Source: Franconibacter pulveris DSM 19144 (lineage in GTDB: Bacteria; Pseudomonadota; Gammaproteobacteria; Enterobacterales; Enterobacteriaceae). Taken from it: a stretch of DNA of 64,000 bases. Under the pieces are notes generated by a model. It was not told where the DNA came from and made no database searches. It worked only from the letters and a program-made list of their open reading frames with translations. Where the stretch lies: NCBI GenBank assembly GCA_000621185.1, contig KK211221.1, forward strand, positions 577,347 through 641,346, in the 5' to 3' direction. This document shows positions 44,642 to 51,829 of the stretch, one piece after another. The translations under genes and the position numbers were made by a program. The first letter of the stretch is position 1. Every line of letters starts with the position of its first letter.

Positions 44642-45247
44642 TCAGATCGTCTGGCGAGCGGGTGCTGGCGCGGCTGGGACCACGCGAAACCATGGCAGGC
44701 AGAGCTGAATAAGCGGTCCGATAGTGAGCGCATACAATACGGTGCCGGCGCCAAAGGTGCCGCCCATCGCCCATCCCGCCAGCAGCACCGTCACTTCAAT
44801 CGCGGTGCGGATGCTGCGCACCGACCAGCCAGTACGAGCGTGAATGCCGGTCATCAGGCCGTCGCGCGGTCCGGCGCCAAAGCCAGCCCCAATATACATG
44901 CCAGTGGCGATCGCGTTTACTGCCACCGCCGCCGCCAGCAGCACGCCGCGGGCAACGAGCGATTCCATTGGCGGCATCACCGCCAGCGCCGCGTCTGCCG
45001 CCAGCCCCAGCACCACCACGTTGCTTACCGTGCCGAGACCCGGCCGCTGGCGCAGCGGTATCCACAACAGCAGCACCAGCGCGCCTACCAGAATCATCAC
45101 CATGCCGATATTGAGTGAAAAAATCCGCGCCACGCCAAGGTGAAAGACGTTCCACGGGTCGGCGCCCAGATCGGCCCGCACGAACATCGCCGTGGAAACG
45201 CCGTACAGCACCAGGCCGGTGTAAAGCTGAATTAATCGACGCACCAT
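44642..45247 (-). CDS. YczE/YyaS-family membrane protein
   Basis: A 201-residue inner-membrane protein with about five hydrophobic helices and the N-terminal pattern LVLYGVSTAMFVRADLGADPWNVFHLG, typical of the YczE/YyaS/YitT-like family. Its function is not established. The start at 45247 follows AGAGGAT. It is divergent from a MocR-type regulator; this YczE-MocR pairing recurs in other bacteria. An inverted repeat in the 87-bp spacer may be the shared operator. It also lies 75 bp from lacI and reads toward it. Confidence 0.8.
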   Translation of the reverse strand: MVRRLIQLYTGLVLYGVSTAMFVRADLGADPWNVFHLGVARIFSLNIGMVMILVGALVLLLWIPLRQRPGLGTVSNVVVLGLAADAALAVMPPMESLVARGVLLAAAVAVNAIATGMYIGAGFGAGPRDGLMTGIHARTGWSVRSIRTAIEVTVLLAGWAMGGTFGAGTVLYALTIGPLIQLCLPWFRVVPAAPAPARQTI

Positions 45248-45307
45248 TTTTTTATCCTCTTTTGCGTGAATGGCTATCACTCTACGCTTTACGGCCTTAC
45301 TATTAAG

Positions 45308-45329
45308 GTCCAGTTTTCAGAAAGTGGAC
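45308..45329. promoter_or_regulatory. Candidate MocR operator
   Basis: GTCCA (45308-45312) and TGGAC (45325-45329) form an inverted repeat 12 bp apart, immediately upstream of the regulator start and in the spacer to the YczE-like gene. Confidence 0.45.
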
Positions 45330-45334
45330 TGCTT

Positions 45335-46759
45335 ATGAGCCTTCGCCGTACCGCCACCGCCTCTCTGTTGCGCCAGCTTGGCCGCTGGCAGCAGGAAAAC
45401 AGCCGCGCCCCGGTATACCGCCAGCTGGCGGATGCGTTGCGCCTGCTCATTCTCGACGGCCGCCTGCCGCTGGACAGCCGTTTACCCGGCGAGCGGGAGT
45501 TTGCCGCAGCGCTCGACGTGAGCCGCACCACCGTCGCCAGTGCGCTGGGCGTGTTGCGCGATGAAGGTTATTTGACGAGCCGCCATGGCTCCGGTTCCGT
45601 GACGCAGTTGCCCGCCAGCCGGGAGCGCATCCCTACCCGCACCGGCGGCACGCCGCTGCTCGATCTCTCTACCGCCGCCCTCAGCGCCGGGCCAGAAATC
45701 CATCATGCCTACCAGCAGGCGTTGATTGCGCTGCCGCCGCACCTTGCCAGCACGGGTTATGACCCGCAGGGGATCGCGCCGCTGCGAACCGCCATTGCGC
45801 AACGTTACCAGGCTCGCGGTTTGCCGACCACGCCGGAACAGATCATGGTGGTAAACGGTGCGGTCAGCGGCTTCGCGCTGGTGTTACGGCTGCTCACTGG
45901 CCCCGGCGACAGAGTCGTGGTCGATCACCCCACCTACCCACTCGCCATCGCCGCCATTCAGGGCGCATCATGCCGTCCGGTGCCCGTCGCGCTGCCGCAA
46001 ACGGGCTGGGATACCGACGGGCTTGCCGCCACTATCGCCCAGACCTCGCCGCGTCTGGCTTACCTGTTGCCCGATTTTCATAACCCGACCGGACAGTGCA
46101 TGGATGCGAAAACCCGTGCGCAGGTGGCGCACATCGCCGCCCGTACCCGCACCACGCTTGTGGTGGACGAGACGATGGTTGACCTCTGGTATGACGCGCC
46201 GCCCCCGCCACCGCTTGCCGCCTTTGATGAAGATGAGCGGGTGATTACGCTGGGCTCCGCCGGCAAGAGCTTCTGGGGCGGGCTGCGGCTTGGCTGGATC
46301 CGCGCCAGCGCGAAAACCATCGCCTCGCTGATTCAGGTGCGCGATACGCTGGACTTAGGCTCGCCCGTGCTTGAGCAACTGGCGGTCGCTTCACTTATCT
46401 CCCACAGCGAAGATTTTCTCCCGGCGCGGCGGGCGTGGCTGCGTAAACGCCGGGATGACTGCGCGGCGATGCTGGCGCAGCTTTACCCGAGCTGGCGCAC
46501 CGTTACGCCGCCGGGCGGCCTCTCTTTCTGGGTGGAATTGCCTGGTGCGCTGGCGACGCGCTTTGCCGCCAGCGCCGAAAACGCCGGCGTTCACCTTGGC
46601 GCGGGCACACGCTTCGGCGTAGAGGGCGCCTTTGAGCGTTATCTGCGGCTGCCTTTCACGCATGAGACTGAACTTCTGCGCCAGGCGCTGGAAAGCGTGC
46701 AGCCGCTCTGGCTGCAGCTGGAACAAAACGGAAATAATGCGATGCGCCGCGTAGTGTGA
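45335..46759 (+). CDS. MocR-family regulator (GntR HTH fused to aminotransferase)
   Basis: A 474-residue fusion protein. The N-terminal GntR winged HTH (PVYRQLADALRLLILDG, LDVSRTTVASALGVL, residues 25-90) is followed by a class I aminotransferase-like domain. The PLP Lys appears in SAGKSFWGGLRLGW, and the Asn-Pro motif in PDFHNPTGQ. MocR proteins use PLP or its adducts as an effector rather than for catalysis. The likely target is the divergent YczE-like gene. The ATG at 45335 is the first with HTH context; 23 upstream codons cross the operator. Confidence 0.88.
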   Translation: MSLRRTATASLLRQLGRWQQENSRAPVYRQLADALRLLILDGRLPLDSRLPGEREFAAALDVSRTTVASALGVLRDEGYLTSRHGSGSVTQLPASRERIPTRTGGTPLLDLSTAALSAGPEIHHAYQQALIALPPHLASTGYDPQGIAPLRTAIAQRYQARGLPTTPEQIMVVNGAVSGFALVLRLLTGPGDRVVVDHPTYPLAIAAIQGASCRPVPVALPQTGWDTDGLAATIAQTSPRLAYLLPDFHNPTGQCMDAKTRAQVAHIAARTRTTLVVDETMVDLWYDAPPPPPLAAFDEDERVITLGSAGKSFWGGLRLGWIRASAKTIASLIQVRDTLDLGSPVLEQLAVASLISHSEDFLPARRAWLRKRRDDCAAMLAQLYPSWRTVTPPGGLSFWVELPGALATRFAASAENAGVHLGAGTRFGVEGAFERYLRLPFTHETELLRQALESVQPLWLQLEQNGNNAMRRVV

Positions 46760-46818
46760 ACCTGAGCCAAATTATTTAGTCCGCCGCATTTGCCATGATA
46801 GTGAAGAGAGAGGATGCC

Positions 46819-46872
46819 GTTGACATCCGTCAACAAAATCGTTGACAGGCGTCAACAACACTATCATGATAG
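46819..46872 (+). promoter_or_regulatory. Tandem-palindrome operator/promoter of the HicA-like module
   Basis: Two identical palindromes GTTGAC-N4-GTCAAC lie at 46819-46834 and 46841-46856, 22 bp apart start to start. They are followed by the perfect palindrome CTATCATGATAG (46861-46872). The second contains a consensus -35 TTGACA (46842-46847); a CATGAT -10 lies 17 bp on inside the third palindrome. The layout indicates autoregulation by a dimeric DNA-binding protein. Confidence 0.82.
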
Positions 46873-46883
46873 GCAGGAGGCTA

Positions 46884-47114
46884 ATGAAGGGACACCCTGA
46901 TAAAGATATACGGGCAGCCATCGACTCTGCGTTGTTAAAAGGCGGGTATTTCGTCCAGGGCGGCAACAGTTCGCATTGCTTCGGACGACTCAAGTGCGGC
47001 ATACCGGAGCACCGGGATCACATGATGAGCATCTGGTCTACGCCCCGGGACCCACGGCGCCACGCCAGACAGATTATCCGGCTGGTGGAGCGCTGCGAGC
47101 CTGTTAAGCATTGA
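46884..47114 (+). CDS. HicA-like putative mRNA interferase
   Basis: A 76-residue basic protein that starts MKGHPDKDIRAAIDSA behind a GGAGG site. The pattern GGNSSHCFGRLKC followed by SIWSTPRDPRRHARQI (residues 26-64) resembles small HicA-fold proteins. In those, a His after Gly/Ser is catalytic; here that would be His31. Extra Cys/His positions (Cys32, Cys38, His43, His46) are unusual. It is first in a two-gene module and would be the toxin, but no activity is shown. Assignment rests on pattern recognition alone. Confidence 0.62.
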   Translation: MKGHPDKDIRAAIDSALLKGGYFVQGGNSSHCFGRLKCGIPEHRDHMMSIWSTPRDPRRHARQIIRLVERCEPVKH

Positions 47115-47121
47115 GCGCGAC

Positions 47122-47145
47122 AAGGCGGGGCGACCCGCCTTTTTA
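47122..47145 (+). terminator. Terminator between the two genes of the HicA-like module
   Basis: A perfect 8-bp stem AAGGCGGG/CCCGCCTT with a GCGA tetraloop is followed by TTTA. It begins 8 bp after the first stop and ends 24 bp before the second start, so it should reduce transcription into the second gene. Confidence 0.75.
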
Positions 47146-47168
47146 TCACACTGAAAAAAGAGGGATCT

Positions 47169-47729
47169 ATGGCACTTTACCATTTCACGCTTACCCTGTC
47201 GGGCGTCACGTCAGACACCGAGGGGCTTGAGGACGCGCTCTTTGCCAGCGGTTGCGACGATGCGCTTATTTGCTTCTATGGCACGTCGGTCTGGCTGGAG
47301 TTTGATCGGGAATGCGACACGTTGAGCAAGGCGGTGCTGAGCGCCATCAGGGATATCGAATCGGCGGGCATTAACGCATGCGTTGAGTCGGTGGATTCTG
47401 CACTGGTCGGCCTGAGCGATATTGCCGAACTGACGGGCCTCTCCCGCCAGGCGATAGCGTTGCTGAAAGATGGCGCCCGCGGTTCGCGCAACTTTCCTTC
47501 CCCGGTGCAACGCGTAAAGGGGAACTCGCCCCTCTGGCGCTGGAAAACCGTGACGGACTGGCTGGTTAGCGAAGGACGCGTGAGGGCCGATGACCCGCTG
47601 GTCAGCAATGCGCGGGTGCTCGACAGCCTGAACCTGGCGTTGCAGCTTCGCGCTACCCGGGAAAGCGACGACGTCGCACACTATCTTGACCTTCTTAACC
47701 ATCCGGAGAAACGCTCTGCTTGTTGCTGA
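47169..47729 (+). CDS. HTH protein, putative partner/antitoxin of the HicA-like protein
   Basis: A 186-residue protein with two parts. Residues 1-75 are a beta-alpha region (YHFTLTLSGV, LEDALFASGCDDALI, LEFDRE), and residues 80-140 hold an AlpA/MerR-like HTH (GLSDIAELTGLSRQAIALLKDG, then FPSPVQRVKGNSPLWRWKTVTDWL). This architecture occurs in other bacteria next to small HicA-like genes. It could bind the tandem palindromes upstream. The ribosome site is AGAGGGAT. It is not of the usual HicB length or fold, so a role as antitoxin is inferred. Confidence 0.6.
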   Translation: MALYHFTLTLSGVTSDTEGLEDALFASGCDDALICFYGTSVWLEFDRECDTLSKAVLSAIRDIESAGINACVESVDSALVGLSDIAELTGLSRQAIALLKDGARGSRNFPSPVQRVKGNSPLWRWKTVTDWLVSEGRVRADDPLVSNARVLDSLNLALQLRATRESDDVAHYLDLLNHPEKRSACC

Positions 47730-47748
47730 CATCTCCGCCTGGCCCCTT

Positions 47749-47874
47749 TCAGGCATGCAGAATGTTCAACGTTACCCGGCTTAAAAAGACCGTAAGAATA
47801 AACAGCAGCCAGGCGCACCAGACGCCCATGACAACGTTAAGCGTTATCTCACCAAGGGAAAATAAGCGACGCAT
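47749..47874 (-). CDS. Possible small membrane protein
   Basis: A 41-codon minus-strand ORF starting MRRLFSLGEITLNVVMG, with one strongly hydrophobic segment (about residues 11-35, WCAWLLFILTVFL). GGGAG lies about 13 bases upstream of the ATG, or 9 bases from an adjacent GTG. The frame stays open upstream to 48075, but that stretch crosses a terminator and is not protein-like. I do not recognise a family. It may be a real small protein or chance. Confidence 0.3.
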   Translation of the reverse strand: MRRLFSLGEITLNVVMGVWCAWLLFILTVFLSRVTLNILHA

Positions 47875-47979
47875 CACGATACCGGACTCCCGCCACGTTA
47901 TTGACTGAGAACGAAGCCAGGATAAAACGGCAATGTTGCAGCTAAATGATGGAAGAAAATAAGAAGCGGAAAAAACAAA

Positions 47980-48001
47980 TGACGAGCCCGAAGGCTCGTC
48001 A
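47980..48001 (-). terminator. Terminator of the RHH operon
   Basis: A perfect 9-bp stem TGACGAGCC/GGCTCGTCA with a 4-base loop is followed on the minus strand by TTTGTTTTTTCC. It lies about 136 bp past the stop of the minus-strand operon at 48138-48610. Confidence 0.8.
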
Positions 48002-48137
48002 CAAACAGCATCATCCGTGATGGCACATTGCGAGATGGTGAGGCATGTTTTTATTTTATAGCTGCATCCTGACATCTCAACACGTCGGGGTTATGACGTT
48101 TTTATGAAAATAATGCGTCACTATTATTGCATTACCA

Positions 48138-48359
48138 TTACGCCTGACGCGGGATCGGAAACCCTTTCACGGAAATAACAAAAACGCCCTCTTCGCGTTT
48201 TATTTTCGCGCCTGCATCGCACCAGTCTGAGGCAATACGAAAAAACTCGTCGCTGCCGATATCCCAACCCAGACGAACTTTTTTCACATAGCCCGAGCGC
48301 AGGAGTTCACAGGCTTCGCGATAGGTGGAAGCCGTAGGAAGTGTGGTTTGCGTTTTCAT
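48138..48359 (-). CDS. Unrecognised small protein, second gene of RHH operon
   Basis: A 73-residue soluble protein (MKTQTTLPTASTYREACELL ... VFVISVKGFPIPRQA). A short helix precedes a beta-rich half with GWDIGSDEFFRIASDWCDAGAKIKREEGVFVI. I recognise no domain. Its start overlaps the stop of the RHH gene by 4 bases (ATGA), so the two are made together. Size, order and overlap resemble antitoxin-toxin operons, which is the only hint at its role. Confidence 0.6.
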   Translation of the reverse strand: MKTQTTLPTASTYREACELLRSGYVKKVRLGWDIGSDEFFRIASDWCDAGAKIKREEGVFVISVKGFPIPRQA

Positions 48360-48610
48360 TTTTTCTTCTTCAGCAGTTTTCTTAATGCTTTGATCTCTTT
48401 GGGATTGAGAGGGGAGATATCCTCTTCTTCGGTATGCTGGTTATCAATATCTTCATGGCCAGGCTCAGGCGATTCATTGGCCGCGAACAGCGCCTGAGAG
48501 AGCAGTTTTTCAGTGATGGCGCTGAGGGTTTCGTTGTTTTGCTCAGCATGAAGGCGGATCTGGTCTTTTAACTCTGCGCTAATTTTAACGTTAAGCACCG
48601 CTGTACTCAT
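48356..48610 (-). CDS. Ribbon-helix-helix protein, first gene of small operon
   Basis: An 84-residue protein. Residues 4-42 (VLNVKISAELKDQIRLHAEQNNETLSAITEKLL) fit an Arc/MetJ-type ribbon-helix-helix DNA-binding domain. An acidic linker (HEDIDNQHTEEEDI) and a Lys-rich tail ending in KLLKKKK follow. It has an AAAGGA ribosome site. Upstream lies an inverted repeat TTAATA/TATTAA (48646-48668), a possible autoregulatory site. It is probably the antitoxin-like or regulatory member of the pair. Confidence 0.62.
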   Translation of the reverse strand: MSTAVLNVKISAELKDQIRLHAEQNNETLSAITEKLLSQALFAANESPEPGHEDIDNQHTEEEDISPLNPKEIKALRKLLKKKK

Positions 48611-48820
48611 AAGAAAATCCTTTGAGAAGAAAAGCAGGGGGTTATTTAATACCGTAAATAGCTATTAATATCCAGCACTAAGACTTACCTGATTCGATTA
48701 AGCGCGCATAACAAAAGAACACAATATTATTATGACAATAATATGACAGTTAAATGACATTATTAAGACAGGAATAAAGCCAGACAATAAAAAATAAAGG
48801 AAGGAGTACATTAGTGAAAT

Positions 48821-48850
48821 TACCGCCCCGCCTGGAAAGGCAGAGCGGTA
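48821..48850 (-). terminator. Hairpin after the PRISE-type reductase gene
   Basis: On the minus strand TACCGCTCTGCC and GGCGGGGCGGTA pair over 12 bp with two G-U pairs around a TTTCCA loop. It starts 7 bp after the reductase stop. The U-run is short. Confidence 0.6.
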
Positions 48851-48857
48851 TGCGAGA

Positions 48858-49931
48858 TTATGCCGGGATAAGCTTATCGCGCTTCAATTGATCAAAGAGC
48901 GCGAACAGGTCGTCGCGGGTGCAGTGATAAGCCAGAAAGCCCGCTTTGCGGCTTTTGCTCATGTCGGTAAACACTTCCATCGGGCGGCCCAGGTCGGCAT
49001 CGGTGTGCCACCAGGAGGCCAGTCGGTTGACGTCTGGTTCACTGAGCTGATGCGCCTGAGCGACCGCTTGCCACAATGCCGGAGCGTTATGGCGCGCCAT
49101 GCTCGCTTCCAGCGGTTGTTCCGTTTCCGGGAACGGCGCCGCCTCGATACCGAAATAAGCGGCGATTTCTGACCACATCCATTTCCATCGGAACACATCG
49201 CCGTTCACGGTGTTGAAATCGTCGTTTTTCGCCGCAGGCGACGTGGCGGCCCACTCCAGCTGCTCGGCAACCAGGCTCGCGCTGCTCATGTCCGTTACGC
49301 CATTCCACTGCGCCGCTGAGCCCGGGAAGACAAACGGCAGGCCGTGGAATTTACACAGCGAGGCGTAGACCGCCAGCGTCTGGCCCATGTTCATGGCGTT
49401 GCCAATGGCGTAGCCGATGATGGTGTGCGGACGGTGCACGCTCCAGCTGTAGCCATACTTTTGCGCGCCGGCGAACATCTCATCTTCCTGAGCGTAATAG
49501 AAGTTGGCGACTGGCTGGCGGCCCTGCTCTTCACGAAAGGGGGTGAGCGGCACTTCGCCTTTGCCGTAAGCATCGAACGGGCCGAGGTAGTGCTTCAGGC
49601 CGGTGACCAGCGCAACGTGGCTGCCGTTGAGCTTTTCACCCAGCGCCTCGATAACGTTACGTACCATGGCGCCGTTAACGCGAATGTTATCTTCTTCATT
49701 TGCCTGGCGCGCCCAGACGCTGAAAAAGAGCGCGTCCGGTGTAATCTCTTTCACCGCCTCTTTTACGGACGATTCAGAAGTGAGATCCGCCGTCAGGGAG
49801 TGGCAGCCCTCTGGCACCGGCGTACGCCCGCGCGAAAGGCCATAAACGTCCCAGCCCTGCTCCAGTAACCGTTTCGCCGTAGCGGAACCCACAACGCCGC
49901 TGATCCCGGCGATAAGCGCTTTTTTCTGCAT
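48858..49931 (-). CDS. PRISE-type SDR reductase (progesterone 5-beta-reductase/iridoid-synthase-like)
   Basis: A 357-residue NADPH-dependent short-chain dehydrogenase. The nucleotide-binding motif GISGVVGS is at residues 9-16. Instead of the usual YxxxK, it has the atypical PRISE signatures TGLKHYLGPFD (Lys113) and NFYYAQED (Tyr145/146). This family reduces activated C=C bonds of enones; the bacterial substrate is unknown. It is divergent from a LysR-type regulator 97 bp away, which likely controls it. Confidence 0.85.
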   Translation of the reverse strand: MQKKALIAGISGVVGSATAKRLLEQGWDVYGLSRGRTPVPEGCHSLTADLTSESSVKEAVKEITPDALFFSVWARQANEEDNIRVNGAMVRNVIEALGEKLNGSHVALVTGLKHYLGPFDAYGKGEVPLTPFREEQGRQPVANFYYAQEDEMFAGAQKYGYSWSVHRPHTIIGYAIGNAMNMGQTLAVYASLCKFHGLPFVFPGSAAQWNGVTDMSSASLVAEQLEWAATSPAAKNDDFNTVNGDVFRWKWMWSEIAAYFGIEAAPFPETEQPLEASMARHNAPALWQAVAQAHQLSEPDVNRLASWWHTDADLGRPMEVFTDMSKSRKAGFLAYHCTRDDLFALFDQLKRDKLIPA

Positions 49932-50028
49932 TGAACTCTCCTTCAGGTAGTGAGATAAAGCTTAATCGGGAATGTGAGTCTTATCCCGGGTATAAAATCG
50001 CGGCATACGGGAAAAATATTCATCAATC

Positions 50029-50934
50029 ATGATTACCGAAGAAAACCTGAAAGGCATAAGCTGCTTTGTCGCGACCGTCGAATGCGGCAGTTTTAGCGCC
50101 GCCGCCGGGCGGCTGAACCTTACCGGCTCCGCCGTGAGTAAAAGCGTGGCGCGCCTTGAAAGCCGCCTGGGCTCGCGGCTGCTTGACCGCACCACCCGCC
50201 GCATGGCGTTAACTGACGCAGGCCAGGCCTATTACGACACCTGTCAGCGCATCCTGAGCGAGCTCAGCGAAACCGAAGCGATGCTGGCGGCGCAGCGGCG
50301 CATTCCCGCAGGCAGATTGCACATCGCCCTGCCGCAGACTTTTGGCCGCAAAGAGGCGATGCCGCTCCTTAACCGCTTCGCCAGCGCCAACCCGGAGCTG
50401 CGCCTTACCCTCGCCTTCTCCGACCGTTTTCTCGATCTGTTTGATGAGGGGGTCGATCTCGCCGTGCGCATCGGCGGCCCGCTCGACTATCCGCAGACGC
50501 TTTCGTCCATGCTGCTCGGCATGGAAAAGCGCGCCTTCTTCGCTGCGCCTGATTACCTCGAGCGGCATCCGCCGGTGCGCAGCGTGGAAGATTTACCGTC
50601 GCATCGGGCGATTGTTTATCAACTGGCGGACGGCAGCCATAAAGCCTGGCGCATTGTGCAGGAGAACGGCCAGGCGGTGGACCGTCCCGCGCCGTGGCGC
50701 ATGGCGGTAGGCGATGGCGAAGCGCAGCTGTCGGCCGTTAAAGCGGGGCTTGGCGTGGCGCAGATGGCGACCTGGCTTACCCGTGAAGCCGAAGCGGCGG
50801 GCGAGCTGGTGCGGCTGTTGCCGGAACGAGTTGTGGAAGGCTTGCCGCTGATGCTGGTGTGGCCGCGTAAAAAGACATTAACGCCGAAGATGGAAGCGCT
50901 GCTGGCAGCGATGCAGGCGCTAAGGATTGAGTGA
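50029..50934 (+). CDS. LysR-family transcriptional regulator
   Basis: A 301-residue LTTR. The N-terminal winged HTH (FVATVECGSFSAAAGRLNLTGSAVSKSVARLE, residues 13-44) is followed by a linker helix and an effector domain of the CrgA-like subgroup (LRLTLAFSDRFLDLFDEGVDLAVRIG). It is divergent from the PRISE-type reductase gene and probably activates it in response to an enone or aldehyde; the inducer is unknown. It ends 5 bp before the distal ffs-derived repeat. Confidence 0.88.
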   Translation: MITEENLKGISCFVATVECGSFSAAAGRLNLTGSAVSKSVARLESRLGSRLLDRTTRRMALTDAGQAYYDTCQRILSELSETEAMLAAQRRIPAGRLHIALPQTFGRKEAMPLLNRFASANPELRLTLAFSDRFLDLFDEGVDLAVRIGGPLDYPQTLSSMLLGMEKRAFFAAPDYLERHPPVRSVEDLPSHRAIVYQLADGSHKAWRIVQENGQAVDRPAPWRMAVGDGEAQLSAVKAGLGVAQMATWLTREAEAAGELVRLLPERVVEGLPLMLVWPRKKTLTPKMEALLAAMQALRIE

Positions 50935-50939
50935 GGGAT

Positions 50940-50963
50940 AAATGGGTGGGGCCCTGCCAGCTA
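50940..50963. repeat. Distal copy of the ffs 3' end (att-like repeat)
   Basis: 24 bases (AAATGGGTGGGGCCCTGCCA then GCTA) repeat the 3' end of ffs and its flank found at 53029-53053, differing by one G in a G-run. It marks the far boundary of the small insertion. Confidence 0.85.
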
Positions 50964-51157
50964 AGGCTAACTCTTACTTTTCAATCAACCAGAAGCATGT
51001 GGAACACGGCCTTTGTACCGCCAGATGAAGGCGCACTCAGGCCATCTCTCTTTAATCGTACTTATTAATTGGCTATCTGCTTTCACATTGACGTGGTCTC
51101 TGTTTTAGCATCGTAGCTCGGTATTAAGTTCATGCGGGGAAAACAACGGAGTCGCGT

Positions 51158-51193
51158 AAAAAGATTGCCGAAGCGAAAGCGTCGCCCGGCAAT
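51158..51193 (-). terminator. Terminator of the muramidase-immunity operon
   Basis: On the minus strand ATTGCCG/CGGCAAT form a 7-bp stem around a 16-base loop, followed by CTTTTTAC. It lies 27 bp past the stop of the immunity-like gene. Confidence 0.65.
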
Positions 51194-51220
51194 ATTGAGT
51201 TGAGTAAAGAAATAAACCGA

Positions 51221-51829
51221 TCAGGATGCCGGCGGCGTTAACGGCTGAACATCATTGCTATTCACCCAGCCGTGCGTCATTTTTCCGCTGTTGCCGGGAT
51301 ACTCAACCTCTGTCCAGCCGCCCTGGGTTTGTATTACCCCCACCACGTCTCCTTTGACGATCCAGGCTTTACGCCGGGTCGCGGCATCAGGCGTGGAGCT
51401 TAGATAAGTCCGTGGGCTGCTTACCTGCATCAGCGTTTGCCAGTGTGTCTGCTGCGTCGTCTCCAGCTCCAGACCTGTCGCAATTTCAGGCATCAGCACA
51501 TTCATACAACCCGCATGATTTTGCCCATCGGGAATGGCTAATGTGACACCCGTATTATTCGCGGTAATATGGCCCGAGAGTACAGATGAAGACCAGGAAG
51601 TGATGGCGTCTGGCTGTTGCGCTGAAACAGGGCCTGCCAGAAAGAAAGTGCAGGTACGTTTCACGCTGTCTTCAGCCGATTCGGAGTAATAGCCGGTTAT
51701 CTTTCCCGTCGGTGAGACGGCCAGCAGTAAACCTTCATATACGCCAGACTGTAGTGTCGCGGCATACGAAGAAAACACCGCCATTAAGAGTGAAAAACCG
51801 CCAACCCTGCGCAACATTTTTGCTTTCAT
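51221..51829 (-). CDS. Secreted SH3-like protein, candidate immunity protein
   Basis: A 202-residue exported protein. A signal peptide (hydrophobic GGFSLLMAVFSSYAA, residues 10-24) is followed by a beta-rich middle with a probable disulfide pair. The C-terminal region resembles a bacterial SH3 domain (YLSSTPDAATRRKAWIVKGDVVGVI, WTEVEYPGNSGKMTHGWVNSNDV). The start overlaps the muramidase stop by one base (TGATG). Periplasmic location and coupling to a peptidoglycan hydrolase fit an immunity protein of a type VI secretion effector, which is inferred. Confidence 0.6.
   Translation of the reverse strand: MKAKMLRRVGGFSLLMAVFSSYAATLQSGVYEGLLLAVSPTGKITGYYSESAEDSVKRTCTFFLAGPVSAQQPDAITSWSSSVLSGHITANNTGVTLAIPDGQNHAGCMNVLMPEIATGLELETTQQTHWQTLMQVSSPRTYLSSTPDAATRRKAWIVKGDVVGVIQTQGGWTEVEYPGNSGKMTHGWVNSNDVQPLTPPAS

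Larger units (their letters stand above)
47730..48137. other. Gap with possible small ORF and a terminator
   Basis: About 400 AT-rich bases between the HTH partner gene and the RHH operon. It contains one possible small membrane-protein ORF (47749-47874, minus) and the terminator at 47980-48001. Nothing else is recognised. Confidence 0.45.
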
